From Flagellimonas lutimaris (GTDB taxonomy: Bacteria; Bacteroidota; Bacteroidia; Flavobacteriales; Flavobacteriaceae): 64,000 nucleotides of DNA. A program made the translations under genes and the position numbers. The stretch covers positions 62,001-126,000 of the forward strand of contig NZ_QXFH01000064.1 of the NCBI RefSeq assembly GCF_003581615.1. The letters are read 5' to 3'. The notes beneath the pieces are model-generated. The model was not told the origin of the DNA and did no database searches. It saw only the letters and a list, made by a program, of their open reading frames with translations. Of this stretch, positions 48,182-57,602 are shown in pieces; position 1 is the stretch's first letter, and every line of letters starts with the position of its first letter.

Positions 48182-49558
48182 ATGAGAAAGCTATTCTTTT
48201 CATCTATAGCACTTGTTTTTTTGCTTACCAGTTGTGGCTCTAAATCAAGATCAAAAGGTGAACTAGTTGGGGTCCAGGGAAAAAAGTGGCATCCAGAGAA
48301 ACCCTACGGAATGGAGCTGATTCCCCGAGGCGCCTTTGTAATGGGTAAAGCCGAGGAGGATCAGGCAAAAGTATTGAACGCTCCCACAAGAACGGTTACC
48401 GTTCGTTCATTTTATATGGATGATACGGAAATCACAAATAGTGAGTACCGACAGTTTGTGGAGTGGGTCAAGGATTCCATTGTAAGGACAAGGTTGGCCA
48501 TTTTGGCCGATGAGTTAGGTATTAGCCCAGAAGATGAGGGTATAGGTGAGTACGCCTTTAAGGATACCGATACGACAGAACTTTCGGCATACGATAAATA
48601 TATGCTCGATAATTATGCAGGTCTTGGAGAGACAGGTTATGAAGGACGGGCATTGAACAAAGATGTTGACCTTGTATGGGATACTTCTGAATATCCCGAT
48701 GAGTACTATGCTGAGGTAATGGACTCCATTTATCTTCCGGAAGAAGAAAGTTACAATGGATTGAGAAGTGTTGATGTTACCAAAATCAAGTACAAGTACA
48801 ACTGGATGGATATTGAAGCTGCTGCCCGAGCAAGATCTGGCAGTAGAAAAGATTTCATTAAACAAGAAGAATTGGAAATTTATCCAGATACCACGGTGTG
48901 GATTCGAGATTTTGAATACAGCTACAATGAGCCAATGCACAATGATTATTTCTGGCACGACGCCTATAGTGATTATCCTGTGGTAGGGGTGAACTGGATG
49001 CAGGCCAAAGCTTTCTGTAACTGGAGGACCAAATTCAAAAACGACGATCAGAAAAGCCGAGGGAAACAGTTCGTAAACCAGTTTAGGTTGCCTACTGAAG
49101 CCGAATGGGAATATGCCGCCAGAGGTGGAATCGAAGGAGGTACATATCCTTGGGGTGGTCCATATGTGATCAGTGACACGGGATGCTTTATGGCCAACTT
49201 TAAACCACAACGTGGGGATTACGCGGCCGATGCTGCCCTATATACGGTAGAAGCAAAATCTTTTGAACCCAACGATTATAATCTGTACAACATGGCCGGT
49301 AACGTATCGGAATGGACAAACTCTAGCTTTGATGCCGGTGCTTACGATTACTTATCCACCATGAACCCTAACATTGGTTCTCAGGATAATCAGCGTAAGG
49401 TTATTCGCGGTGGTTCTTGGAAAGATGTAGCATACTTCCTTCAGGTTAGTACAAGGGATTATGAATACCAAGATTCCGCAAGAAGCTACATCGGATTCAG
49501 AACGGTTCAGGATTATATGGGAGAAGAAGATTCTACCGACGGAAGAAGCGGATTATAA
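48182..49558 (+). CDS. gldK: gliding motility / type IX secretion lipoprotein GldK
   Basis: Outer-membrane-associated ring component of the type IX secretion system, with GldN. The 458 residues begin with a lipoprotein signal ending in LLTSC (Cys18). The body is a formylglycine-generating-enzyme-like fold: MELIPRGAFVMG near the start, FYMDDTEITNSEYRQFV, and the late RLPTEAEWEYAARGG and VIRGGSWKD. First gene of gldK-gldL-gldM-gldN, spacing 86, 67 and 26 bases. The family and order are unmistakable. Confidence 0.97.
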   Translation: MRKLFFSSIALVFLLTSCGSKSRSKGELVGVQGKKWHPEKPYGMELIPRGAFVMGKAEEDQAKVLNAPTRTVTVRSFYMDDTEITNSEYRQFVEWVKDSIVRTRLAILADELGISPEDEGIGEYAFKDTDTTELSAYDKYMLDNYAGLGETGYEGRALNKDVDLVWDTSEYPDEYYAEVMDSIYLPEEESYNGLRSVDVTKIKYKYNWMDIEAAARARSGSRKDFIKQEELEIYPDTTVWIRDFEYSYNEPMHNDYFWHDAYSDYPVVGVNWMQAKAFCNWRTKFKNDDQKSRGKQFVNQFRLPTEAEWEYAARGGIEGGTYPWGGPYVISDTGCFMANFKPQRGDYAADAALYTVEAKSFEPNDYNLYNMAGNVSEWTNSSFDAGAYDYLSTMNPNIGSQDNQRKVIRGGSWKDVAYFLQVSTRDYEYQDSARSYIGFRTVQDYMGEEDSTDGRSGL

Positions 49559-49644
49559 AAAAAACAACGAGAGAACATTATATAAACAAGTAAGAGTAGT
49601 AACCAAATACTTATTTTTTATATAACTTAATTAAAACTAGAATT

Positions 49645-50301
49645 ATGGCGCAGTCAAAATCAACAAAAAAGCTGTTTAACATGGCCTACGGGCTTGGAGC
49701 ATCGGTAGTAATTATTGGTGCATTGTTCAAGATCCTTCACTGGGAGTTTGGACCACTTACAGGTGGACTTCTTCTTGCAGTTGGACTTATAACTGAAGCA
49801 TTAATCTTTGCTATCTCTGCATTTGAACCAGTAGATGATGAATTCGATTGGTCTTTGGTATACCCGGAATTGGCCGGTGGAGAAGCAGATGCTTCCAGAA
49901 AACAACAAGCTAAGGATGCTCAAGAAGCTGAAGGACTTCTTTCCAAGAAATTGGATAGTCTTCTTAAAGATGCTAAAATCGATTCTGAACTTTTCTCCAA
50001 CTTGGGTGAAAGTATCAAGAGTTTTGAAGGTGCCGCCAAGAATATCACTCCTACAACAGATGCTATTCAGCACACTAAAAAATACTCTGAGGAACTGTCT
50101 CATGCAGCGGCTCAAATGGAATCTTTGAACAGCTTGTACAAAGTACAATTGGAAAGCGCAAGCAGACAAGCTTCTATTAACGAAGAAGTTGTGCAGAATG
50201 CAGGTGCGCTGAAAGACCAAATGGAGTCTTTGGCGACTAACCTATCTTCTTTGAACGGAGTATACGGTGGTATGCTTACAGCCATGGGTGGTAAAGTCTA
50301 A
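49645..50301 (+). CDS. gldL: gliding motility motor protein GldL
   Basis: Inner-membrane subunit of the proton-driven motor for type IX secretion and gliding; forms a GldL5-GldM2 complex. The 218 residues have two membrane helices near 12-32 and 38-58, followed by FEPVDDEFDW. The first part of the family, FKILHWEFGPLTGG, is exact, including the Glu of the proton path. The cytoplasmic remainder (about 75-218) is helical and coiled-coil rich. Lies between gldK and gldM. Confidence 0.97.
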   Translation: MAQSKSTKKLFNMAYGLGASVVIIGALFKILHWEFGPLTGGLLLAVGLITEALIFAISAFEPVDDEFDWSLVYPELAGGEADASRKQQAKDAQEAEGLLSKKLDSLLKDAKIDSELFSNLGESIKSFEGAAKNITPTTDAIQHTKKYSEELSHAAAQMESLNSLYKVQLESASRQASINEEVVQNAGALKDQMESLATNLSSLNGVYGGMLTAMGGKV

Positions 50302-50368
50302 TTAGAGGTTTTCAAATCAACAGAAAACAAACCAAATCAAATTAATTATTAAATCTAATTAGAATAAC

Positions 50369-51949
50369 ATGGCAGGAGGAAAACAAACACCACGTCAGAA
50401 GATGATCAACCTTATGTACTTGATCTTCATCGCGATGTTGGCACTTAATATGAGCAAGGAAGTACTTGCCGCTTTCGGACTAATGAACGAAAAGCTGGAA
50501 ACTTCCAACACCAATATGGACTCCAACAACTCTAGCTTTTTTGCTAGTTTGGAAACCAAAGCTTCTGAAAATGAAGAAGAGTATGGGGAACTGTATAAAG
50601 ATGCTCAACAGATCAAAGAACTTTCAGATTCTTACTACAATTATTTGGAAGGATTGAAAAAAGAAATGACCGCAGATTTGGAAGATCCAAAAGACTATGT
50701 GGTTATGGACAAGTCTGACTACTTGGACCAAAAATTCTTTCAGGGCGACAATTTGGGCCCAGAAGGTAAAAAGTTCATGGACCAGATCAATAATTATCGT
50801 GAAGGCGTAGTCAATGCTTTGCCAGAAGGTGAATTTGAATCATTGAAATCAGCAGTTAAAACTCGTTTTGCAACCAGTGATGGTAAAAAAGACGACGGTA
50901 AAGTTGAGAAGCGCGATGGCACACGTCAAGATTGGATCAACTATCACTTTGAAGGGTTCCCATTGGTAGCCTCTTTGACCAAGTTGACCCAATTGCAGGC
51001 CGATATCAAAACTACTGAGCAGGAAGTGTTGAAAACCCTTTTGGAAGGTGAATTGACGGAAGCTGTATCCTTGACCAATTTCGCAAGTGCTTTGTCTGCT
51101 CCTAAAACGGCATACTATTCAGGTGAAAAGTATGATGGTAAGATCATTGTTAGTAAAACTGACAAGACTTCTACTCCAGTAGCTGCAGAATTGACTTTGG
51201 ACGGAAGAAAATTGACCGAAGGTAAAGACTACGAATTGGAAGCTGGTGGTATCAAAATGTTGATCAGTGCTGGTGCACCTGGTGACCACACCGTTAAAGG
51301 TACCATGACTTTTATGCAAGATGGTGAAGAAGTGCCAGTAGAAGTAAACAATACTTTTGCGACAATTTCTATGCCTAACGCAGCGGTTATCTCCGCAGAT
51401 AAGATGAACGTGGTTTACCGAGGTGTTGCTAACCCAATGACCATTTCCATTCCTGGTATCCCTGATAACAAGGTTAGAGCTTCAGCTCCTGGTTTGTCCA
51501 GAAGAAGCGGTAGCCAGTATATCATGAACCCAGGTACAGGAAGATCGGTAACTATTACCGCTTCTGGAACATTGCCTGATGGTAAGCCGATTTCAAGTAA
51601 AAATGAGTTCCGTATTAAGGATATTCCAAGACCAAGCGGTACTGTTCGTGGAGAGTCTGGTAGCATCAAAATGCCTAAGAACAACCTTGAAATTGCAACG
51701 GTTAGTGCTATGTTGGAAGACTTTGATTTTGACTTGAACCTTGCTGTAAGCCAGTTTAAGTTCAAAGTACCTGGTCAACCTACTGTAGTTGTCAATGGAA
51801 ACAAATTGGACAACAGAGCTAAATCTGCACTTAAAAGAGCGGGTAGAGGTGAGTCTGTCCAGATATTCGATATCCAAGCTTATATTACAAACAACAAGAG
51901 CTACAAGTTGAAAAAAGTATCTCCTGTAGTGGTTGAGCTTACAAACTAA
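50369..51949 (+). CDS. gldM: gliding motility motor protein GldM
   Basis: Rotary shaft of the type IX secretion motor, crossing the periplasm from GldL to the GldK-GldN ring. The 526 residues start with the signature GGKQTPRQKMINLMYLIFIA, giving one membrane helix (about 14-35). A long helical part (to about 225) is followed by several beta-sandwich domains (about 225-526), as in known GldM structures. Third gene of the gld operon. Confidence 0.97.
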   Translation: MAGGKQTPRQKMINLMYLIFIAMLALNMSKEVLAAFGLMNEKLETSNTNMDSNNSSFFASLETKASENEEEYGELYKDAQQIKELSDSYYNYLEGLKKEMTADLEDPKDYVVMDKSDYLDQKFFQGDNLGPEGKKFMDQINNYREGVVNALPEGEFESLKSAVKTRFATSDGKKDDGKVEKRDGTRQDWINYHFEGFPLVASLTKLTQLQADIKTTEQEVLKTLLEGELTEAVSLTNFASALSAPKTAYYSGEKYDGKIIVSKTDKTSTPVAAELTLDGRKLTEGKDYELEAGGIKMLISAGAPGDHTVKGTMTFMQDGEEVPVEVNNTFATISMPNAAVISADKMNVVYRGVANPMTISIPGIPDNKVRASAPGLSRRSGSQYIMNPGTGRSVTITASGTLPDGKPISSKNEFRIKDIPRPSGTVRGESGSIKMPKNNLEIATVSAMLEDFDFDLNLAVSQFKFKVPGQPTVVVNGNKLDNRAKSALKRAGRGESVQIFDIQAYITNNKSYKLKKVSPVVVELTN

Positions 51950-51975
51950 GAAGTATAAAAAGTATACAAGTGATC

Positions 51976-52878
51976 ATGAATTGGAAAAACGCATTATTAA
52001 TTGGATTGTTGGGCATGTTGCCAGTATCAATCATGGCGCAGGCAAATATTTTAAATGCCAAGCTGCCCGACGATATAGGTAAGAAAACCCAAGCTCAGAT
52101 AGAGCAAGATGCCGATGAGCCTTTAGAGTACGGTTATGTGGATGATAGGGATATCCTTTGGTCCAAAACAGTATGGGAAATCATTGATCTTGACGAGCGA
52201 GTTAACTTTCCATTGTATTACCCAACCGATACCATTGGTATTGGAAAGGATAGAAGGTCACTGTACCACGTTTTGATGAAAAACATCAGAAATGGAAACC
52301 TTACCGAGGTTTATGCAGACTCCTACTTTACTGAAAAGAGAAAATTGTCCGACCTTTCGGCGACCTTGAGCAAAGTGGATACCACAGACCTAGGATACGA
52401 GCAAGTAAATGCTGGAGAGCAGGTTTCCCCGGAGTTTATCAACAAAAGGGATCTTACCGCAGCAGATGTTGAGGAGTATCGTATAAAGGGAATCTGGTAT
52501 TTCGACAAGCGTCAAGGAGAGCTTAAGTATCGCTTATTGGGAATTGCACCCGTTGCACCCGATGTAAACTTCATTGATGATGAGTCTATAGATCCGGGGC
52601 AGAACAAGGTAGAATTGTTCTGGGTTTGGTTTCCGGCGGCACGTAAAATTTTGCACGATGCCAAGGTGTACAACCAACGTAATTCTTCAAGACCCATTTC
52701 TTTTGATGCGTTGTTGAACGCACGTCGTTTCAACGGTGTTATCTACAAAGAGGAAAACGTTCACGAAGATCGCGAAATAAGCGATTATATTTTTGATAAT
52801 GCATTGTTCCAGCTCTTGGAAGCCCAAAGAATCAAAGAGGGCATACGAGACAGGGAGCAAGATATGTGGGCGTATTAA
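51976..52878 (+). CDS. gldN: gliding motility protein GldN
   Basis: Periplasmic partner of GldK in the outer-membrane ring of the type IX secretion system. The ATG at 51976 gives 300 residues with a Sec signal peptide (cleavage near MAQAN, about residue 22); a GTG two codons earlier is possible. Family landmarks include DDRDILWSKTVWEIIDLDERVNFPLYYP and FVWVWFPAARKILHDAKVYN-like stretches (here LFWVWFPAARKIL). Last gene of the gld operon; a strong terminator follows 31 bases on. Confidence 0.96.
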   Translation: MNWKNALLIGLLGMLPVSIMAQANILNAKLPDDIGKKTQAQIEQDADEPLEYGYVDDRDILWSKTVWEIIDLDERVNFPLYYPTDTIGIGKDRRSLYHVLMKNIRNGNLTEVYADSYFTEKRKLSDLSATLSKVDTTDLGYEQVNAGEQVSPEFINKRDLTAADVEEYRIKGIWYFDKRQGELKYRLLGIAPVAPDVNFIDDESIDPGQNKVELFWVWFPAARKILHDAKVYNQRNSSRPISFDALLNARRFNGVIYKEENVHEDREISDYIFDNALFQLLEAQRIKEGIRDREQDMWAY

Positions 52879-52909
52879 TCGTTCATAGAATTTTCCAATT
52901 CAATATAGC

Positions 52910-52941
52910 AAAACGCCGCACCTATAGTGCGGCGTTTTTTT
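52910..52941 (+). terminator. rho-independent terminator after gldN
   Basis: A perfect 12-base stem (AAAACGCCGCAC with GTGCGGCGTTTT) closes a 5-base loop and runs into a T tract. It ends the gldKLMN transcript. Confidence 0.92.
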
Positions 52942-52997
52942 GCATTAAACTGAAGGTTTAATGACTGAGAGATCAATCAGATGCCTAATTTTGCGGT

Positions 52998-54053
52998 ATG
53001 TTGGATTATATAGTAGTAGGTCTGGGTTTGGCAGGAATCTCTTTTTGTGAAGTTCTGGAAGAAAAAGCAAAGAGCTTTAAGGCAATCGCCGATGAGTCGC
53101 AACAGGCTTCCCAAGTGGCCGGAGGCTTGTACAATCCCGTTATTTTGAAGCGATTTACGATGGCATGGAAAGCCAAACAGCAGTTGGAGTTGGCCAAACC
53201 ATTCTATCAACACTTGGAGGAAAAACTTGGTGTTAAATTAGATCATGAACTTCCAGTACTACGAAAATTTGCGTCTATAGAAGAACAAAATATGTGGTTC
53301 GAAGCTTCCGACCGACCAGATTTGAATTACTTTCTATCTACCAAAATTTTGCCGAACAATAATCCAAAAATTGATGCACCACATGGTTTTGGAAAGGTAA
53401 AATATACAGGGAGGATTGATACGGGTACTTTGGTTAGGTCCTATAAAAGCTATTTGGAAAAGAAAGGTCAATTTTTAAATGAGTCTCTTGATTTCGATGC
53501 CCTCTCCATTTCAGATGAAGGTGTGACTTATAAAAATATTACCGCCAAAAACATTGTATTTGCATGTGGTTATGGTCTTAAACAGAACCCATATTTTGGC
53601 TATTTGCCGTTGAACGGAACCAAAGGGGAGCTATTGATCATTCATGCACCCGAATGCAAGGAGGAAAAAGTAATTAAATCATCCGTGTTTACCATTCCCA
53701 TGGAATCTGACATGTATTTGGTGGGAGCTACTTATAAATGGAAAGATAAGACCAATACCCCCACAGAGGAGTCTAAGAACGAACTCTTGGAAAAACTGAA
53801 AACTTTTTTAAAATGTGATTTTAAGGTTGTTGGCCATGTAGCCGGTATTCGTCCAACTGTGGTGGATCGCAGGCCCTTGGTGGGTGGGCATCCAGAACAT
53901 CAAAATATGTATGTTTTAAATGGCTTTGGTTCTAGAGGAGTGCTTATTGGGCCATATGCCTCAAAACAATTGTTTGATCACATTGAAAGCAAAACCGACT
54001 TGGACCCCGAAATGGATATCCAAAGATTTACCAAAAAATACTACGGCAACTAA
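52998..54053 (+). CDS. FAD-dependent oxidoreductase (DAO family)
   Basis: Soluble flavoprotein of the D-amino-acid oxidase / glycine oxidase fold. The 351 residues open with a Rossmann GLGLAG (residues 8-13) for FAD binding. SQVAGGLYNPVILKR near 32-47 matches the second FAD contact. The C-terminal GIRPTVVDRRPLVG and GFGSRGVLIGPYAS are also typical, the latter as in the oxidase half of MnmC. Substrate is not evident. The 3' end overlaps the convergent DUF983 gene by 4 bases. Confidence 0.88.
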   Translation: MLDYIVVGLGLAGISFCEVLEEKAKSFKAIADESQQASQVAGGLYNPVILKRFTMAWKAKQQLELAKPFYQHLEEKLGVKLDHELPVLRKFASIEEQNMWFEASDRPDLNYFLSTKILPNNNPKIDAPHGFGKVKYTGRIDTGTLVRSYKSYLEKKGQFLNESLDFDALSISDEGVTYKNITAKNIVFACGYGLKQNPYFGYLPLNGTKGELLIIHAPECKEEKVIKSSVFTIPMESDMYLVGATYKWKDKTNTPTEESKNELLEKLKTFLKCDFKVVGHVAGIRPTVVDRRPLVGGHPEHQNMYVLNGFGSRGVLIGPYASKQLFDHIESKTDLDPEMDIQRFTKKYYGN

Positions 54054-54451
54054 CCTTTTATAGGTTGATGCTTTTGGACCGCATTAGGGTCGTATTTAAC
54101 AAAGAAATTGATCCAAATGTTTCTGGACAATCGAATAATTAACGGCATAAAAGCAATCATGGTGCCCACTATCGCAATAAATGTGGTTGGCAAAGAAGCG
54201 CCCAGGAACAAAAAAGAAATTACAAAGGCGGCAACAGCGAAAGCAATACCAACGCCATAGCTAACGTACATGGCGCCATAAAAAAAGGATGGCTCAATTT
54301 TATATTTTAAACCACAATGGGAGCATCTTTCGTGCATGTGAAAAATTTTGGAAAGCGCATAGGGATTAGAATTCTCGTACATGCTCTCTTCTTGGCACCT
54401 TGGACAGTTTCCTGTTAAAATGCTGTACATTTTGGTTCCTTTTTTTAACAT
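54050..54451 (-). CDS. DUF983 membrane protein with zinc-ribbon motif
   Basis: A 133-residue protein from the ATG at 54451 (a TTG start further upstream was not used). Two Cys pairs, CPRC and CSHC, about 30 residues apart, suggest a zinc ribbon at the cytoplasmic N-terminus. EPSFFYGAMYVSYGVG is the DUF983 hallmark. Two hydrophobic segments follow. The family is conserved in Bacteroidota and Alphaproteobacteria, but its function is not known. It converges on the FAD oxidoreductase gene. Confidence 0.88.
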   Translation of the reverse strand: MLKKGTKMYSILTGNCPRCQEESMYENSNPYALSKIFHMHERCSHCGLKYKIEPSFFYGAMYVSYGVGIAFAVAAFVISFLFLGASLPTTFIAIVGTMIAFMPLIIRLSRNIWINFFVKYDPNAVQKHQPIKG

Positions 54452-54516
54452 TTGCAGGGTTTTTGTGCAAAAGTATAAATTCGCCAACTAATGTATTGTA
54501 ATCAAGGTCACATAAA

Positions 54517-56430
54517 ATGTTAAACATTCATAATCTTTCAGTAGCCTTTGGAGGAGAGTATCTGTTCGAGGAAATATCGTTTCGTCTCAACGGAGGGGAT
54601 AGAGTAGGTCTTATTGGAAAGAATGGAGCAGGGAAATCCACCATGCTTAAACTTCTCGCCAAGGAAATGCCTTTGGATCAAGGAACCATAGCAATGGAGA
54701 AAGATGTAAGGATCGGTTTTCTTAAGCAGGATATCGACTTTGAAGAAGGCAGGACCGTTTTGGAAGAATCCTATCAAGCGTTTTCGGAAATTAAGGCATT
54801 GGAGCTCAAGCTTGATGAGATCAATACCGCTTTGGCGGAGCGCACCGATTATGAAAGCGAGGGTTACCATCAGCTTATGGTGGATTTAAATGATGTAACG
54901 CACCGATATGAAATTTTGGGTGGATACAACTACCAAGGGGATACCGAAAAGGTGTTACTGGGATTGGGTTTTAAAAGAGAGGACTTCAATAAGTTAACGG
55001 ATACCTTTTCCGGAGGATGGCGTATGCGTATTGAGTTGGCTAAGCTTTTGCTTCAGAACAACGATGTGCTTCTACTTGATGAGCCTACAAACCACTTGGA
55101 TATAGAATCGATTATATGGTTGGAACAATTTTTACGAAATTTTCCCGGTGCCGTAGTGATTGTTTCTCACGATAAAATGTTTTTGGACAATGTGACCAAT
55201 CGTACCATAGAAATTTCTTTGGGCAGGATTTACGATTACAACAAACCTTATTCCCAGTTCTTGGTCCACCGAAAAGAAATAAAGGAACAGCAGCTAAGTG
55301 CCCAAAAAAACCAAGAAAAACAAATACAGCAAACCGAAAGGTTGATTGAAAAGTTTAGAGCAAAATCCAGCAAGGCTTCCATGGCACAGTCCCTTATCAA
55401 AAAGTTGGATAAAATGGAGCGTATCGAAGTAGATGAAGAGGACAATAGTGTGATGAACCTCCGGTTTCCTGTTTCTGTAAACCCAGGGAAAATTATTGCC
55501 GAGTTGGACCATGTTGCAAAAAACTATGGTTCCAAAAAAGTATTGGAGGATATTGACCTTATGGTGGAGCGTGGAAGTAAAACCGCCTTCGTGGGTCAAA
55601 ATGGGCAGGGGAAAACCACTTTGGCCAAAATTATGGTGGGCGAACTGGATTATGAGGGGGACTTAAAAATTGGTCACAATGTACAATTGGGATATTTTGC
55701 CCAGAACCAAGCCGAATATCTGGATGGTAACAAAACCATCTTGGATACCATGATTGATGCGGCCAATGAGAAAAATCGGAGTAAGGTTAGGGACATTTTA
55801 GGGTCGTTTCTGTTTAGGGGAGATGAGGTGGATAAGTATGTAAAAGTACTTTCTGGAGGTGAAAGAAATCGATTGGCCTTGGCCAAAATGCTTTTACAAC
55901 CCTTTAATGTGTTGGTAATGGATGAACCTACCAACCATTTGGACATCAAATCAAAAAATGTACTCAAACAGGCGCTTCAAAATTTTGAGGGAACATTGAT
56001 TCTGGTTTCTCATGACCGTGATTTTCTTCAAGGATTGACCGATAGGGTATACGAGTTTAAGGATGGTGGAATAAAAGAATATTTGGGAGATATCGATTTC
56101 TATCTGGAACAGCGTAAGATGGAAGATTTCCGAAGCGTAGAAAAAGGCGATCAAAAAACAGAAGATAAACCCCAAGTAAAAACCAAGGAAAATGATTATC
56201 AGGCTCAAAAGAAGCAAAAATCCTTAAAAAATAAGCTCAGTGGAGTCGAAAAGAAGATTTCGAAACTGGAAAAGGATATTGCCGATATTGATCATGACTT
56301 GCTCATGGACTACGATGCTACGATAGCAAAACCTGATTTTTTTGACAATTACGAGGGTAAAAAGAAGGATTTGGAATCCTTAATGGAAGATTGGGAAAAC
56401 CTGTCCCATGAATTGGAATTACTGGAATAA
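54517..56430 (+). CDS. ABC-F family ATPase (ribosome-associated, Uup/EttA type)
   Basis: Soluble twin-ATPase without membrane domains, probably acting on ribosomes. Of 637 residues, the first ATPase half has Walker A GKNGAGKST (near 35), signature FSGGWRMR and Walker B LLLDEPTNHLD. The linker (about 240-320) is rich in Gln/Lys, as in ABC-F proteins. The second half has GQNGQGKTT, LSGGERNR and LVMDEPTNHLD. A C-terminal coiled-coil (about 560-637, Lys/Glu rich) resembles the Uup DNA-binding tail. It is divergent from the DUF983 gene. Confidence 0.94.
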   Translation: MLNIHNLSVAFGGEYLFEEISFRLNGGDRVGLIGKNGAGKSTMLKLLAKEMPLDQGTIAMEKDVRIGFLKQDIDFEEGRTVLEESYQAFSEIKALELKLDEINTALAERTDYESEGYHQLMVDLNDVTHRYEILGGYNYQGDTEKVLLGLGFKREDFNKLTDTFSGGWRMRIELAKLLLQNNDVLLLDEPTNHLDIESIIWLEQFLRNFPGAVVIVSHDKMFLDNVTNRTIEISLGRIYDYNKPYSQFLVHRKEIKEQQLSAQKNQEKQIQQTERLIEKFRAKSSKASMAQSLIKKLDKMERIEVDEEDNSVMNLRFPVSVNPGKIIAELDHVAKNYGSKKVLEDIDLMVERGSKTAFVGQNGQGKTTLAKIMVGELDYEGDLKIGHNVQLGYFAQNQAEYLDGNKTILDTMIDAANEKNRSKVRDILGSFLFRGDEVDKYVKVLSGGERNRLALAKMLLQPFNVLVMDEPTNHLDIKSKNVLKQALQNFEGTLILVSHDRDFLQGLTDRVYEFKDGGIKEYLGDIDFYLEQRKMEDFRSVEKGDQKTEDKPQVKTKENDYQAQKKQKSLKNKLSGVEKKISKLEKDIADIDHDLLMDYDATIAKPDFFDNYEGKKKDLESLMEDWENLSHELELLE

Positions 56431-56501
56431 AGCAACAATCCAAATTTTTCACAACGTTTTCTTGCTAATTCACAACATAATAGGGTGAGTTCACCGATTA
56501 T

Positions 56502-56548
56502 ATTTGTAAGGTAATTCTTCTTTATCGTAATTTGTAGGTAAATTCTTT
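56502..56548 (+). repeat. 28-base-spaced direct repeat upstream of the LRR gene
   Basis: ATTTGTAAGGTAATTCTTC (56502-56520) and ATTTGTAGGTAAATTCTTT (56530-56548) are near-identical, offset by 28 bases, in the 137-base gap before the LRR gene. The first copy overlaps TATATTTG (56499-56506), a full match to the Bacteroidota -7 consensus. Candidate regulator sites or a duplicated promoter. Confidence 0.45.
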
Positions 56549-56567
56549 ACATGTAAATAAGTATTCA

Positions 56568-57455
56568 ATGATGAGAACAGCCATTTTTTTCGTTTGTTTG
56601 GTGTTTTGCGCTGGTATAACCTTTGCCAGTGGGCAGGTTTCTCCTAAAGAAAAATCTGCATTGGTAGATTTATACAATAGTACCAATGGCAAGGAATGGA
56701 ATACTTCATGGGATCTTAATGCCCCAGTTAATACTTGGAAGGGCATAGAAATTAAGGATGGGCATGTAGTTGGAATAACACTGTTTATGAACAATTTGAA
56801 TGGAGTTCTTCCAGAAAGTATAGGAAATTTGAAACATCTTGCCAATTTAAATTTAGCTTTTAACCAGATTACAGGCGTGCTTCCCAAGGACATAGTCAAA
56901 CTCCACAATTTGAAGATTTTCCGTTTGGAGATGAATCGAATCAAGGGAGCAATTCCCACAGGAGTTGGTAATTTCAAGGAATTGGAAGTTTTTTCCATGT
57001 TCAACAACTTTTTGAGCGGTCCTATTCCAGAGACGTTTGGAGAGCTTAAAAACTTAAAAGAATTAAATCTTTCTAGTAACAATATAAAGGGTGTAATTCC
57101 CAAATCAATAGGTAAGCTTTCAAACTTAAAAGCCCTTGGCCTTTTTGAAAATAGGTTGGAGGGTGAGATACCTTCCGAGATAGGAAATTTAGTGGAGTTA
57201 AAAGAGTTGGTCTTGTCCAACAACCAATTGGGTGGTGAAATACCTGAGGAGTTTGGACAGTTGGCAAGTTTGGAAATACTGCAACTTCAAAATAATCAGT
57301 TCAATTCTCTCAATGTTCTCCATAACATGAACACACAACAGTTTTTAGTTTTGGATACTGATGATAAGTCCTTGAATCCTAGATTTAAAGATATTCAATT
57401 TGAACGTACTCGAATGGCAGATACCAAATTCGAGGATGAAGAAGAAAACGAGTAG
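56568..57455 (+). CDS. secreted plant-type leucine-rich-repeat protein
   Basis: An exported 295-residue protein. Signal peptide at about 1-24 (ends near ASGQ). A capping region (SALVDLYNSTNGKEW) resembles the N-terminal cap of plant-specific LRR proteins. About eight repeats of 24 residues follow (about 60-250), each close to LxxLNLxxNxLxGxIPxxIG, as in GNLKHLANLNLAFNQITG. The C-terminus is acidic (DEEENE). No LPXTG, type IX sorting domain or lipobox is present. Likely a surface or periplasmic adhesion/recognition protein; the partner is unknown. Confidence 0.85.
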   Translation: MMRTAIFFVCLVFCAGITFASGQVSPKEKSALVDLYNSTNGKEWNTSWDLNAPVNTWKGIEIKDGHVVGITLFMNNLNGVLPESIGNLKHLANLNLAFNQITGVLPKDIVKLHNLKIFRLEMNRIKGAIPTGVGNFKELEVFSMFNNFLSGPIPETFGELKNLKELNLSSNNIKGVIPKSIGKLSNLKALGLFENRLEGEIPSEIGNLVELKELVLSNNQLGGEIPEEFGQLASLEILQLQNNQFNSLNVLHNMNTQQFLVLDTDDKSLNPRFKDIQFERTRMADTKFEDEEENE

Positions 57456-57482
57456 TTAGTTATTACTTTAGTTTGTTTGGAT

Positions 57483-57509
57483 GGGGATGCCGTTTGGGGT
57501 CCCCTTTTT
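57483..57509 (+). terminator. weak terminator-like hairpin after the LRR gene
   Basis: GGGGA and TCCCC form a short 5-base stem around a 12-base loop, followed by five T residues. It could weakly terminate the LRR transcript before the RND operon. Confidence 0.3.
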
Positions 57510-57572
57510 GCATTTGACCAGGTTTAGAATGTATTTTATGAAATATTTAACCATTGTAAAAAATGTAGAGAA

Positions 57573-57580
57573 TAGATTTG
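57573..57580 (+). promoter_or_regulatory. candidate -7 box before the second RND operon
   Basis: TAGATTTG matches TAnnTTTG exactly and lies 22 bases before the adaptor ATG. A TTG sits 16 bases upstream of it, slightly closer than the usual Bacteroidota spacing. Plausible main promoter of the adaptor-pump-TolC operon. Confidence 0.4.
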
Positions 57581-57602
57581 CAGTGATTAAACCAACTAAC
57601 GC

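Noticed and set aside
48515-49210. 231-codon minus-strand open frame opposite gldK
   Set aside because: It lies fully inside gldK, has no recognisable motif, and gldK is a certain gene.
56522-57223. 233-codon minus-strand open frame opposite the LRR gene
   Set aside because: It mirrors the repeated LRR codons (a repeated PLI/LSS pattern), lacks any family motif, and the plus-strand LRR protein with signal peptide explains the region.
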